Shown here: positions 44,550 to 52,888 of the stretch, one piece after another
Numbering within the stretch: position 1 is the first letter of the stretch
How the letters are laid out: each line of letters begins with the position of its first letter
Source: an uncultured Candidatus Actinomarinales bacterium
GTDB lineage: Bacteria > Actinomycetota > Acidimicrobiia > Actinomarinales > Actinomarinaceae
Direction: 5' to 3'
DNA: 64,000 nt
Assembly (NCBI GenBank): GCA_943840565.1
Contig: CALSUY010000001.1
Location: 1 to 64,000, forward strand
Notes under the pieces: generated by a model
Seen by the model: the letters and a program-made list of their open reading frames with translations, nothing else
The model's database searches: none
Told to the model about the DNA's origin: nothing
Program-made: the position numbers and the translations under genes

Positions 44550-44570
44550 ACTTAACATTTAATGTTAAGT
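44550..44570. promoter_or_regulatory. 21-bp perfect palindrome, probable operator of the iron-type importer
   Basis: Arms ACTTAACATT (44550-44559) and AATGTTAAGT (44561-44570) are exact reverse complements around a single T. It lies 40 bp before the lipoprotein ATG and 287 bp from the start of the DtxR-family gene. Size and symmetry fit a DtxR-type operator, although the sequence is not the classical iron box. Confidence 0.7.
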
Positions 44571-44609
44571 ATGGTTAACAATAATAAGCAAATAAAAGGA
44601 ATATATTTT

Positions 44610-45722
44610 ATGAATAAGAAATCAATTTCCCTTCTTGTTGCTTGCTTAATGGTCTTTACTGCATGTGCAGGTGGAGATGCCGGAGAAGCAGGCCCTCAAG
44701 GAGAACAAGGTGAAAAGGGTGAGGCTGGCGAAATAAGCCAAGCTGCTTTGGATGCTGCAGTAGAAGCTGCTTTAGCTGAAGAAGAAGCTGCAGTCGAAGG
44801 ATCTCTAGTTATTTATAGTGGTAGAAAAGAAAGCTTAGTCGCTGACGTCATAGCTGCATTCGCAGCTGAGACTGGAGTAGCAGTTGAAGTTCGTTATGAC
44901 AAGAGTGCTGCGTTAGCAGGTACTTTAGCCCTTGAGGGTGCAATAAGCCCAGCTGACGTTTTCTTATCACAAGATCCAATAAGTCTTGGTGTTGTAGCCA
45001 AGGAAGGACTTTTCGATGTCTTACCAGCTGAGGTATTAGACAACGTTCCAGCATGGGCAGTAGACCAAAGAGGGTACTGGGTTGGAACTTCTGGAAGATC
45101 ACGTTCACTTGTTGTTGACACCAGAGATACAACTGATGCAGAAATGCCTTCAGATATTTATGGTTTAAATGATGAAAAATTTAGAGGAAGACTTGGTCTT
45201 GCACCTGGTAACTCATCTTTCATAGCTATGGTTGCTTGCATGATTGAGTCAGATGGTGAAGAAAAAGTCGCCGAATGGTTAAAAGCCATCAATGGTCTTG
45301 GATATACAGAATATCCAAAGAACTCCCCTCAAGTTGCTGCTGCAGATGCAGGTGAGTTAGACATTGGAATGATTAATCACTACTACACATTAAGAGTATT
45401 AGCTGAAAATGGCGATAGCCCAGTTAAAAATATATATCTTGATGGCGGTTGTGGCGCAATGGTCATGCCAGCTGGAGCAGGAGTTTTATCTTCGAGCCAA
45501 AATAAACCAGCAGCTATAGCATTTATTGAGTATCTACACTCAACAAGCGCACAAGAGCATTTCACAAATACTGTATTTGAGTTCCCACTCGTTCCAGGTA
45601 TTACGCCAAATGCCCTTTTACCAGAAATCGATAGTTTGAACTCTCCTGAGGATTTGAACTGGTCTGCATTAGCTTTATGGCAAGAAAAAGCAGTAGAACT
45701 TATAGCAAAGGCAGGTTTCTAA
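44610..45722 (+). CDS. Ferric-type ABC binding lipoprotein with collagen-like linker
   Basis: This 370-residue FbpA/FutA-type solute-binding protein starts at ATG 44610, preceded by AAAAGGA at about 9 nt; the upstream in-frame ATG 44562 lies inside the palindrome and would displace the signal peptide. The lipobox is FTAC. Directly after it come about seven Gly-x-y triplets (GEAGPQGEQGEKGEAGE), a collagen-like spacer, then an Ala/Glu helix and the binding domain starting SLVIYSGRKE. The paired tyrosines in INHYYTLR match those that bind Fe3+ in FbpA. Iron as substrate is inferred from these and the linked regulator. Confidence 0.9.
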   Translation: MNKKSISLLVACLMVFTACAGGDAGEAGPQGEQGEKGEAGEISQAALDAAVEAALAEEEAAVEGSLVIYSGRKESLVADVIAAFAAETGVAVEVRYDKSAALAGTLALEGAISPADVFLSQDPISLGVVAKEGLFDVLPAEVLDNVPAWAVDQRGYWVGTSGRSRSLVVDTRDTTDAEMPSDIYGLNDEKFRGRLGLAPGNSSFIAMVACMIESDGEEKVAEWLKAINGLGYTEYPKNSPQVAAADAGELDIGMINHYYTLRVLAENGDSPVKNIYLDGGCGAMVMPAGAGVLSSSQNKPAAIAFIEYLHSTSAQEHFTNTVFEFPLVPGITPNALLPEIDSLNSPEDLNWSALALWQEKAVELIAKAGF

Positions 45723-45750
45723 CAGTCATTAGATACTAATGCTATATACA

Positions 45751-45795
45751 AAAGAAAAAAATCTGGTCACATCAACCTGGCCAGATTTTTTCTTT
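45751..45795 (+). terminator. Rho-independent terminator after the binding lipoprotein
   Basis: AAAGAAAAAAATCTGG (45751-45766) pairs with CCAGATTTTTTCTTT (45781-45795) around a loop of about 14 nt, ending in a T-rich tract. It separates the binding protein from the permease gene, which has its own promoter-like sequence. Confidence 0.82.
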
Positions 45796-45815
45796 ATATA
45801 ACTCATTAACATAGA

Positions 45816-45821
45816 TATTCT
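45816..45821 (+). promoter_or_regulatory. -10-like TATTCT before the ferric permease (leaderless)
   Basis: TATTCT ends 6 nt before GTG 45828, the same spacing as at tdk and nuoA of the second operon. No Shine-Dalgarno is visible. TAGATA at 45812 is an alternative hexamer. Confidence 0.4.
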
Positions 45822-45827
45822 TATATT

Positions 45828-47384
45828 GTGAAAACTCCAAAAGCACTCATAATCACCAACTTCATTATTCTTATTACCTTCTTGCTCCCTACATTTTATT
45901 TAATCTGGAGATTTCTAACTTTTACTAAATCTTATGTAAGTTTTTTTAGATCTTGGAATGTCTTTGACTTACTTTTAAATACAATTCTTTTATTTATTTT
46001 TGTTGTTATTTCAAGTTTAATTTTAGGTCTATTGATATCAATAATCCTTGTTCGCTTTAATATACCTGGTTCCAAAATCTTATTTACCCTATCTGTGCTT
46101 CCTTTGGTTATCCCTTCTTACATTGGAGCATTAACTTATGTTTCAGCTTTCTCTCCTAAAGGTCTATTCGTACAATTATTTTCCAGTCTTGGAATAAATG
46201 AAATAGCTGGAATTGATGGCTTTTTTGGTAGTTGGTTAGTTTTGACATTATTTACATATCCTTACGTCCTATTAATTTGTAGTAGCGCACTTCGAAATCT
46301 CGATTCTACTGTTGAAGATGCTGCACGATCATTAGGTAAAAACAGATTTAATGTTTACACACAAGTTGTAATACCAAGATTAAAAAAACCAATTATCTTC
46401 TCTGGTCTCCTGGTTGGCTTGTATGTGATATCAGATTTCGGTGCAGTTTCATTGATGAGATATTCAACTCTTACAAAGGCTATTTATAGTTATTATGAAT
46501 TTAATATAAACGGCGATCCAGTTATTTTTTACTCAAGTATCTTAATAGTTTTGGCACTGCTAATAAGTTTTATACAAAGAGGATCGGAAGAGGCAAGATC
46601 AGCGAAAGTCAGTGGAACTCCAAAAATATCTGAAAAAACTAATCTAAGTCCAAGGTCTAAAGTACTAATTTATACCTTTCTGAGTTTAGTTATTTTTTCA
46701 GGACTCATTTTGCCGATATCAGTTTTAAGCTATTGGCTCATTAGGGGACTCTCAGCTGGGAATAGTGTTAGAGCTGTATTTGGAGGAGTTGTAGGATCTC
46801 TAAGTGTATCTCTATTGGCAGCACTTTTTTCTGTGATTGTTTCGACACCTATTATTATTATGGTTTCACAATATCGTTCAAAATTTGGAAACGTTTTAGA
46901 GAGAATCATGCTTGCACTTTATGGCTTACCTCATATATCTGTCGGGGTTGCCATCTTATTTATTACAATTAAAATCTTCCCGTCTATATATCAAAGTTTT
47001 ACAGCTTTAATTATCTCCTACCTAATAGTCTTTCTTCCTCAAGCGATTGGAGCAGGCCAGGCGTCCATGGAGCAGGTAAAATCTAATTACTTAGATGCAA
47101 GTTCTGGATTAGGCATGTCAAAGTTAAAAAGTTTTTACAGAATTACTCTTCCATTAATATATAGAGGCTTGTTTGCAGGTGGAGCACTCGTTTTCTTATC
47201 AACGATGAAAGAATTACCACAAACATTACTACTTAGGCCTACAGGTCTAAATACTATGGCTATTGATATTTGGTCATATGCATCTGAAGGATTATTCACT
47301 CAAGCAGCATTTTCTTCATTTATTTTGTTGGCAATAAGTGCAATTCCTACTTATATATTAAGTACAAGGAATTTAACAACATAA
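45828..47384 (+). CDS. Ferric-type ABC permease (FbpB-like, two fused halves)
   Basis: This 518-residue permease has about twelve hydrophobic spans in two homologous halves, as in FbpB/SfuB. Both halves show the EAA-type coupling motif: EDAARSLGKNRFNVYTQVVIPRL near residue 165 (shown by families in part) and LDASSGLGMSKLKSFYRITLPL near residue 425. GTG start at 45828. It shares one base with the ATPase start (TAATG). It works with the upstream binding lipoprotein. Confidence 0.9.
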   Translation: MKTPKALIITNFIILITFLLPTFYLIWRFLTFTKSYVSFFRSWNVFDLLLNTILLFIFVVISSLILGLLISIILVRFNIPGSKILFTLSVLPLVIPSYIGALTYVSAFSPKGLFVQLFSSLGINEIAGIDGFFGSWLVLTLFTYPYVLLICSSALRNLDSTVEDAARSLGKNRFNVYTQVVIPRLKKPIIFSGLLVGLYVISDFGAVSLMRYSTLTKAIYSYYEFNINGDPVIFYSSILIVLALLISFIQRGSEEARSAKVSGTPKISEKTNLSPRSKVLIYTFLSLVIFSGLILPISVLSYWLIRGLSAGNSVRAVFGGVVGSLSVSLLAALFSVIVSTPIIIMVSQYRSKFGNVLERIMLALYGLPHISVGVAILFITIKIFPSIYQSFTALIISYLIVFLPQAIGAGQASMEQVKSNYLDASSGLGMSKLKSFYRITLPLIYRGLFAGGALVFLSTMKELPQTLLLRPTGLNTMAIDIWSYASEGLFTQAAFSSFILLAISAIPTYILSTRNLTT

Positions 47385-48409
47385 TGGTATTTGACAGTCT
47401 TATTTTGAGAGCTAGAAGCCTATCTAAGTCATATGGGGCTGAATCTGTTCTTTCCAATTTCAATATTGATATATGGGAGGGTTCAATTTTCGGAATACTA
47501 GGGACCTCTGGATCAGGAAAAACTACAGCTTTAAGAATGCTTGCGGGGTTTGAATTACCAGATTCAGGAAGCATCGAAATGTATAACAAAGTAATTTTTG
47601 ATCACGAAACAAACACACCGCCTGAAAACAGAAACATAGGAATGGTTTTTCAAGATTATGCATTATTTCCCCACCTAAACGTTGAAAAAAATATAGCTTT
47701 TGGCCTTAGTAAAGAAGAGCAAAATAGTGGGCGATTGCAAGAAGTAATAGATATGTGTAATTTGACACAATATAAAAATAAATTTCCTCAAAAACTTTCA
47801 GGAGGTCAACAACAAAGAGTGGCTTTAGCTAGAGCACTTGCCCCAAAACCAGAAATGATTCTCCTTGACGAACCTTTTACAAGTTTAGATGCCCAAATGG
47901 CGAGAGTCCTTAGAGATGAGGTTGTGTCTCTTTTAAGAGAGACTCAGACTACTGCAATAATTGTTACACATGATCAAGAGGAAGCCTTGTCGGTATGCGA
48001 TATTGTTAGTGTTTTGGAAAATGGAAATGTTATACAAAGTGCAACTCCTCAAGAGATTTACTTGAATCCAATCAGTCAATCTGTAGCAAATTCAGTTGGG
48101 GATCCAAATATTCTTAAGGGATTTTCAGTAGATGGAAGAGTAGAAACATCCCTTGGAAGTTTCACCTCAGCATATGAGGGTGCTCTAGATGTATCAATAC
48201 GTCCGGAGTGTATCGAAATCAATTTAGACTCTATGGGACCTTATACGGTTAAAGAGTGCACTTTTTACGGACATGATCAAGTTATCTCTTTTCAGAACAA
48301 CAAAGGTGAGATATTCCGATCAAGATCTCTCCCGTCTGTTATATATGAACCAGGGGATAAGATTTGTATTGAAGTTTCGGAAGTAACTACTTTTCCTTCA
48401 AATAAGTAG
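47384..48409 (+). CDS. Ferric-type ABC ATPase (FbpC-like)
   Basis: This 341-residue ATPase of the FbpC/PotA class has Walker A GTSGSGKTT, Q-loop MVFQDYALFPHL, signature LSGGQQQRVALARALAP, Walker B ILLDEPFTSLD and a switch His in VTHDQEEALS. The C-terminal TOBE-like domain (about 240-341) contains VSIRPECIEI. It is coupled to the permease by a TAATG overlap and overlaps the convergent small gene by 12 bp. Confidence 0.92.
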   Translation: MVFDSLILRARSLSKSYGAESVLSNFNIDIWEGSIFGILGTSGSGKTTALRMLAGFELPDSGSIEMYNKVIFDHETNTPPENRNIGMVFQDYALFPHLNVEKNIAFGLSKEEQNSGRLQEVIDMCNLTQYKNKFPQKLSGGQQQRVALARALAPKPEMILLDEPFTSLDAQMARVLRDEVVSLLRETQTTAIIVTHDQEEALSVCDIVSVLENGNVIQSATPQEIYLNPISQSVANSVGDPNILKGFSVDGRVETSLGSFTSAYEGALDVSIRPECIEINLDSMGPYTVKECTFYGHDQVISFQNNKGEIFRSRSLPSVIYEPGDKICIEVSEVTTFPSNK

Positions 48410-48592
48410 TTTAATCTTAGATACTTTTCCTGCGATTGCTTGAAGTGCTATTTCAGTCTCAGAAAGATAGTTTGTAGCTCTTTTAAAATTATCCTCTGCA
48501 ATAAGCTCTCTTGAATTTGCTAGTGACTTAACTAAAGTGTTTAATTCACGAATTAAGTTATCTAACTCATTATTAATTTCATTAATATCCAT
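48398..48592 (-). CDS. 64-residue helical (coiled-coil) hypothetical protein
   Basis: This short protein is predicted all-helical with heptad-like spacing (INNELDNLIRELNTLVKSL) and no membrane segment or Cys. Its stop overlaps the ABC ATPase stop by 12 bp in convergent orientation, and it is divergent from the heliorhodopsin gene by 48 bp. No Shine-Dalgarno is visible. It resembles small exonuclease-VII-subunit-like coiled coils only superficially. Confidence 0.5.
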   Translation of the reverse strand: MDINEINNELDNLIRELNTLVKSLANSRELIAEDNFKRATNYLSETEIALQAIAGKVSKIKLLI

Positions 48593-48640
48593 ATCTGTAA
48601 TAATAGGGTTTAGAGTATTTAATAAAAAAGGTAAAAAATA

Positions 48641-49444
48641 ATGGAAGTAAAAATTCAGAAGCTTAAGAAATTTAATTTAAGAATGGGATTAGTACACCTT
48701 ATCCAAGGAGCAGGTTTATTTTATTTGGGAACCGTAGTAAATACAGGTTTCACAGTACCCTTAACAATTACTCAACTTATTGGAGTTGGAACTCCTGAAG
48801 ATCCATCAAGCTTCGCTTTAGTTCCCGAACTACAAATCTGGAGAGAGGTATCAAACTTCGGACCTGCAGTTGCAACATTTTTGTTGGCATCAGCACTCGC
48901 ACATTTTCTTATATCGGGCCCTTTCTATAACAGGTATAAAGCAGATTTAATGAAAGGTATTAATAAAGTCCGCTGGATCGAGTACTCAATTAGTGCTTCA
49001 GTAATGATTGTGTTGATAGCTTTACTTGTAGGAATTTATGATGTTTGGGCACTAGCTGGAATTTTTGTCATGAATGCTGCGATGTGTTGGTTTGGTTGGA
49101 TGATGGAAGTACACAATCAATATACTGAAAAAGTTGATTGGACTGCTTATATCATGGGTTGTTTAGCTGGTATTGCACCGTGGATTTTTATTTTTATCAA
49201 TTTAATAGGTGATGGAGTTGCTACAGATGCAAATCCTCAAGGGGTTCCCCAATTCGTAGTCTGGATATTTGTTAGTATATTTTTCTTTTTTAACACTTTT
49301 TCAATAAATATGATTCTTCAATATAAAGGTGTAGGAAAGTGGAAAGACTATTTATACGGTGAAAGAGCCTATATATGGTTGAGTCTACTTGCTAAAACTT
49401 GTCTAGCATGGCAAGTATTTGCTGGAACATATCAGCCAAACTAA
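48641..49444 (+). CDS. Heliorhodopsin
   Basis: This 267-residue protein has seven transmembrane helices and strong similarity to the described heliorhodopsin 48C12. The retinal lysine is K252 in SLLAKTCLAWQVF, and the counterion is E114 in RWIEYSISASVMIVLIA (E107 in 48C12). H19 and H88 match the two conserved internal histidines, and the loop before helix 7 reads GKWKDYLYGERAYIWLSL. Heliorhodopsins have inverted topology and a light-sensing or enzyme-modulating rather than established pumping role. No retinal-synthesis gene lies in the window. Neighbours are a small coiled-coil gene and a DUF4349 lipoprotein, both on the other strand. Confidence 0.96.
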   Translation: MEVKIQKLKKFNLRMGLVHLIQGAGLFYLGTVVNTGFTVPLTITQLIGVGTPEDPSSFALVPELQIWREVSNFGPAVATFLLASALAHFLISGPFYNRYKADLMKGINKVRWIEYSISASVMIVLIALLVGIYDVWALAGIFVMNAAMCWFGWMMEVHNQYTEKVDWTAYIMGCLAGIAPWIFIFINLIGDGVATDANPQGVPQFVVWIFVSIFFFFNTFSINMILQYKGVGKWKDYLYGERAYIWLSLLAKTCLAWQVFAGTYQPN

Positions 49445-49451
49445 TTGAGGA

Positions 49452-49523
49452 TTATTTAATCTTTCTTCCAAAGAAGATTACTAAAAGGATTATTAAGAAA
49501 AGCCCAATGTAGGAAAAGGCCAT
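49452..49523 (-). CDS. 23-residue membrane peptide coupled to the DUF4349 lipoprotein
   Basis: ATG 49523 shares one base with the stop of the DUF4349 gene (TAATG), the junction used by real gene pairs in this window. It encodes one hydrophobic helix, AFSYIGLFLIILLVIFFG, with a basic end (RKIK). It resembles the C-terminal helix and basic tail of the upstream protein (FPIFLIFLLIKKLKKRE). It may be a small partner protein. Evidence is positional; no homologue recognised. Confidence 0.5.
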   Translation of the reverse strand: MAFSYIGLFLIILLVIFFGRKIK

Positions 49524-50308
49524 TATTCTCTTTTTTTCAGTTTCTTAATTAATAAGAATATTAAGAAAATTGGGAAAGCGATTATCCCGATTGAAAAAGT
49601 AATTCCAACGATGCTCTCAATCCAATTAAGGCTTCTCTCAAAATAATAATTCCAGGAAAATAATGAAATTCCAGAACCTTCCCTGATGTTTAATGTGAGT
49701 TTTGAGTATGAAACAGCATTTGTGTAATATTCTTTTTGACCCTTAAGCATCTCAATATCCTGATTGATATAACGAAGTTGATTTTGAACCTCTAAGCGGT
49801 CAGATGTTGTTTTCGCTTCAAGTTTGATCTCCTCAAGTGCTTCCTTTTCATTCACCAATGAAGATAACCTTGAGTCAATATCTAAAACATAAGTTGTAAC
49901 ATCGTTTGCATTGATGCTGATATCTGAAAAGTCTTTAATATTTTCAACGTCGAGTATAAATTGATCAAAATCTGCGGCAGGTATGTTTGATGTGATACTA
50001 AAACTCTTTAATCCTTGGTAATTAGTAGATAAATATGAGTCAGAAATATTGCCATTGTATTGAGTTACAAGATTTTTGAATTCATCCACTTTCTTCTCAA
50101 AATTAGACGTACTAACATCCATGCTTCCATAGGCAGATTTGATTATGTACTCTCCTGGAGATAGTGAACTACTTTCTATTGAGTCAGATGCCATTCTATA
50201 TGGCTCAATAGATGGCTCAATGCCTATCTCAGCAAAACCCTCTTCTGTTATGTTTGTCTGGCATGCACTAAGGATTACTAATATAAATAAAGTTTTTAAA
50301 AATTTCAT
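49523..50308 (-). CDS. DUF4349-domain lipoprotein
   Basis: This 261-residue protein has a lipoprotein signal (ILSAC, Cys16), an exported DUF4349 domain (about 55-215) and a C-terminal transmembrane helix (about 232-255) with a basic tail KKLKKRE. Typical family features are the SYLSTNYQG strand, the repeated NIPAADFDQFILDV helix and a central coiled-coil hairpin rich in Glu/Lys (LSSLVNEKEALEEIKLEA). Anchored at both ends, it may span the cell wall. Function of the family is unknown. Confidence 0.85.
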   Translation of the reverse strand: MKFLKTLFILVILSACQTNITEEGFAEIGIEPSIEPYRMASDSIESSSLSPGEYIIKSAYGSMDVSTSNFEKKVDEFKNLVTQYNGNISDSYLSTNYQGLKSFSITSNIPAADFDQFILDVENIKDFSDISINANDVTTYVLDIDSRLSSLVNEKEALEEIKLEAKTTSDRLEVQNQLRYINQDIEMLKGQKEYYTNAVSYSKLTLNIREGSGISLFSWNYYFERSLNWIESIVGITFSIGIIAFPIFLIFLLIKKLKKRE

Positions 50309-50324
50309 TTATACAGTCTAACCA

Positions 50325-51419
50325 TTAAAAGTTAATAATTTCTATAACAGGTACCCGCATTTCTTCTTCTGTAATTCCTCCATGGTATCCAACCAAGTTG
50401 GCCTTTAAATGTTTTGGAAAAATAATGTATCCATCATCTACAAGGAAACAGTGGTCAGGGTAAAGCCTTTTGTTTAGATTATTTGTAGGTTCTCCAATTA
50501 AGTGTCTTATTTCTACACTGTTAAGAAAACGTCCAGGGACATTCTTAAATATTTTTTTAACTTTCGTTTCGTCACCATTGATATAAACACTTCTCTGATC
50601 TCCGTAGACAACAACATCCTCCTCATAATCTAGATGAATCCGATTCTCATTAGAGATGTTTGTGAGACCGTGATCTGCCGTTATCAAGGTGTACATTTTT
50701 TTGGATTGAGTACTGTTTAAATTCTTTATAAACATTTCAAAAATACCAACTTCTTCATGCCACTGATCACTACCTACTCCAAAAACATGGGCTGAGATAT
50801 CAATATTCGGATAGTAAATAAAATTAAAGCGATTATCCAATACTGAAGAGTCACTAACTATTTCATTTAATTCTTCTGTGTCTTTATATGCAATCTGATG
50901 GGAGTCTTTATAGATGTATTCAGACAATGCACTATCTACTAAGTCGCGAGGTTGTAGGTTATTGGAGGTAATACCTTTATTTCTTAAAAGAGTCCATATG
51001 GTTTGTCGGTCTTTAATATCTGGATGTTTTAATAAAGATTTGTTTTCTTTGTTCCAGTTTAAGGCATTAATAAGTCCGTGCTCTTCTCTATCAAAGAGAT
51101 AATAACCTAAAATTGATGTCTCCACAGGCTTAGATACATAGTTAATAGTGCTTAAAGCAACATTAGTTGAGCTAGGAAAAGTTGAATTTACAGAAAAAGA
51201 ATTTGAATCCTTTAAATAATCAGACTTAGCTAGTTTTAAGTTTTCACTTCCAAGACCATCGGCTAAAACAAAATTTATGGTTTCTGCTTGAAGAATTTTA
51301 GAATCAAGATTTATTTCATGTTCTTCATGAAAGTCAACTGTCTTTGTAACTACATTAAATAGTTTTTTTGATAGGTCGAGTAAGCTACTTTTTCCTAAAA
51401 TATTTTCAAGATTGCTCAT
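50325..51419 (-). CDS. Alkaline-phosphatase-superfamily phosphodiesterase/nucleotide pyrophosphatase-like protein
   Basis: This 364-residue cytoplasmic-looking enzyme has metal ligand D54 in VLADGLG and a candidate nucleophile Ser/Thr in FPSSTNVAL (about 81-89). Later metal motifs are DISAHVFG, TADHG and GYHGG. The order matches type I phosphodiesterase/nucleotide pyrophosphatase members of the AlkP superfamily. No signal peptide. It ends 16 bp from the DUF4349 start on the same strand and is divergent from the second nuoA across 76 bp. Substrate unknown. Confidence 0.82.
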   Translation of the reverse strand: MSNLENILGKSSLLDLSKKLFNVVTKTVDFHEEHEINLDSKILQAETINFVLADGLGSENLKLAKSDYLKDSNSFSVNSTFPSSTNVALSTINYVSKPVETSILGYYLFDREEHGLINALNWNKENKSLLKHPDIKDRQTIWTLLRNKGITSNNLQPRDLVDSALSEYIYKDSHQIAYKDTEELNEIVSDSSVLDNRFNFIYYPNIDISAHVFGVGSDQWHEEVGIFEMFIKNLNSTQSKKMYTLITADHGLTNISNENRIHLDYEEDVVVYGDQRSVYINGDETKVKKIFKNVPGRFLNSVEIRHLIGEPTNNLNKRLYPDHCFLVDDGYIIFPKHLKANLVGYHGGITEEEMRVPVIEIINF

Positions 51420-51483
51420 AAAAAAAGTTTACAAACAATTACGCTCAACTTTCAAATAAAACTAAAATTTCCTACAGGTTGGT

Positions 51484-51489
51484 TAAAAT
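51484..51489 (+). promoter_or_regulatory. -10 element TAAAAT of the second nuo operon (leaderless)
   Basis: TAAAAT ends 6 nt before the nuoA ATG at 51496, with no Shine-Dalgarno between. In the 76 bp between the divergent genes there is no TTGTGA/TCACAA pair, so Rex control as at the first operon is not indicated. Confidence 0.5.
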
Positions 51490-51495
51490 CAAATT

Positions 51496-51861
51496 ATGAA
51501 TTCTTATTTTCAGGAGTACGCAACAGTAGCAGTATTGTTAGCAGTGGGCATTATATTTATGCTCATTTTGACATCTATTGCAGCTATCCTCAGGCCGAAT
51601 AATCCCTCTCCTGAAAAACTTACAACCTACGAGTCAGGTGTTGACCCCGTCGGGACAGGTTGGAGTCAGACTTACATTCGATACTATATTTTTGGCCTAT
51701 TGTTCGTAATTTTTGATGTTGAAGCAGTATTCATATTCCCATGGGCAATTAATCTTGAGAAGTTAGGTTATTTTGGTTTAGTGGAAATGCTAGTTTTTAT
51801 TTTTATTTTGTTAATCGGATTAATTTATGCAATTAGAAAGGATGTATTGAAATGGGAGTAG
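51496..51861 (+). CDS. nuoA: Complex I subunit A, second operon
   Basis: This 121-residue, three-helix subunit has the loop [13 protein letters not shown], in which the usual Cys of YECG is Ser. That change is known in several NuoA lineages and distinguishes this copy from the first. It opens an 11-gene operon with very tight spacing and overlaps nuoB by 10 bp. Confidence 0.95.
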   Translation: MNSYFQEYATVAVLLAVGIIFMLILTSIAAILRPNNPSPEKLTTYESGVDPVGTGWSQTYIRYYIFGLLFVIFDVEAVFIFPWAINLEKLGYFGLVEMLVFIFILLIGLIYAIRKDVLKWE

Positions 51862-52349
51862 TTGATAAATTCGGATTACCAAAACCGATATCGTCAGTTT
51901 TAAACTGGGCTAGGTCATACTCTTTGTGGTATTTCCAATTTGGATTAGCTTGCTGTGCAATAGAAGTTATGGCAGTAAGTGGACCCAGACATGATTTTAT
52001 GAGACTTGGAATTATCCCACTACCTGCATCACCAAGACAAGCTGATTTAATGGTTGTCGCTGGAACAGTCACAGACAAAATGGCACCAGCAGTAAAAAGA
52101 CTATATGATCAAATGCCAGAGCCAAAATATGTCATATCTATGGGTTCCTGTTCAAATAGCGGTGGTCCATATTGGGATTCATACTCTGTTACAAAAGGTG
52201 TGGATCAACTTATCCCTGTTGACGTATACGTTCCAGGATGTCCTCCAAGACCTGAAGCTTTACAAGAGGGAATTATTCTCCTACAAGAAAAAATAAGAGG
52301 AGAAGACATGAAAGAAAAATGGAAAGCAGATCAAAATGAACCTGTCTAG
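51852..52349 (+). CDS. nuoB: Complex I subunit B, second operon
   Basis: This 165-residue N2-cluster subunit has ligands C34, C35 (GLACCAIE), C100 (MGSCSNSGG) and C130 (VPGCPPRPE). It lies in a distinct branch from the first copy, with the insert [11 protein letters not shown]. Overlaps nuoA by 10 bp and nuoC by 14 bp. Confidence 0.96.
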   Translation: MGVVDKFGLPKPISSVLNWARSYSLWYFQFGLACCAIEVMAVSGPRHDFMRLGIIPLPASPRQADLMVVAGTVTDKMAPAVKRLYDQMPEPKYVISMGSCSNSGGPYWDSYSVTKGVDQLIPVDVYVPGCPPRPEALQEGIILLQEKIRGEDMKEKWKADQNEPV

Positions 52350-52887
52350 CAATGCAGAGTTTATTGAGTCAATATCTACAAAATTTTCTAGTGTAGAAAA
52401 TGAATTTGATACCCTAAAAATAAAAGTAAAACCAGAAGAATGGGTAGAAACAGCAAAAATTCTTAAAGAAGAATTTCAACTTACTTACTTTTCATGGCTA
52501 AGCGCCATTGATTGGGAAAATGAAGTTTCAGTAGGAGACCCCCCGAAAGAATCAGTATCACCACATTTTGAAATAGTTTTTTGCTTGTCAGAGTCAATTG
52601 AAGGAAATGTTGTTTTAGTATCTACTGAAATAGAAAAAGAAGATGCAATGATTCCATCCTTAATTGAGGTTTTTGCAGGTTCTAATTGGCACGAACGAGA
52701 AGCATACGAAATGTTTGGTATCGAGTTCAATAATCATCCAAACCTCACAAAAATGTATCTTCCAGATGACTACGAGGGAAATCCAATGCTCAAATCATTT
52801 GAGTTGATCAGTAGAGAAGTTAAGCCATGGCCTGGTGAAGTAGATGTCGAAGGTATGCCAGAAAACGGTTCAAAGGAAGATAATTAA
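52336..52887 (+). CDS. nuoC: Complex I subunit C, second operon
   Basis: This 183-residue, full-length NuoC, longer than the first copy, has the signature [17 protein letters not shown] and the tail [16 protein letters not shown]. The N-terminal beta/alpha domain is intact. One base separates its stop from the nuoD start. Confidence 0.94.
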   Translation: MNLSSNAEFIESISTKFSSVENEFDTLKIKVKPEEWVETAKILKEEFQLTYFSWLSAIDWENEVSVGDPPKESVSPHFEIVFCLSESIEGNVVLVSTEIEKEDAMIPSLIEVFAGSNWHEREAYEMFGIEFNNHPNLTKMYLPDDYEGNPMLKSFELISREVKPWPGEVDVEGMPENGSKEDN

Positions 52888-52888
52888 A

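Noticed and set aside
48641-49444. Proton-pumping type 1 rhodopsin
   Set aside because: There is no DTD/DTE-type helix 3 motif. The helix 3 RWIEYS, helix 7 SLLAKTCLAWQVF and loop motifs are those of heliorhodopsin.
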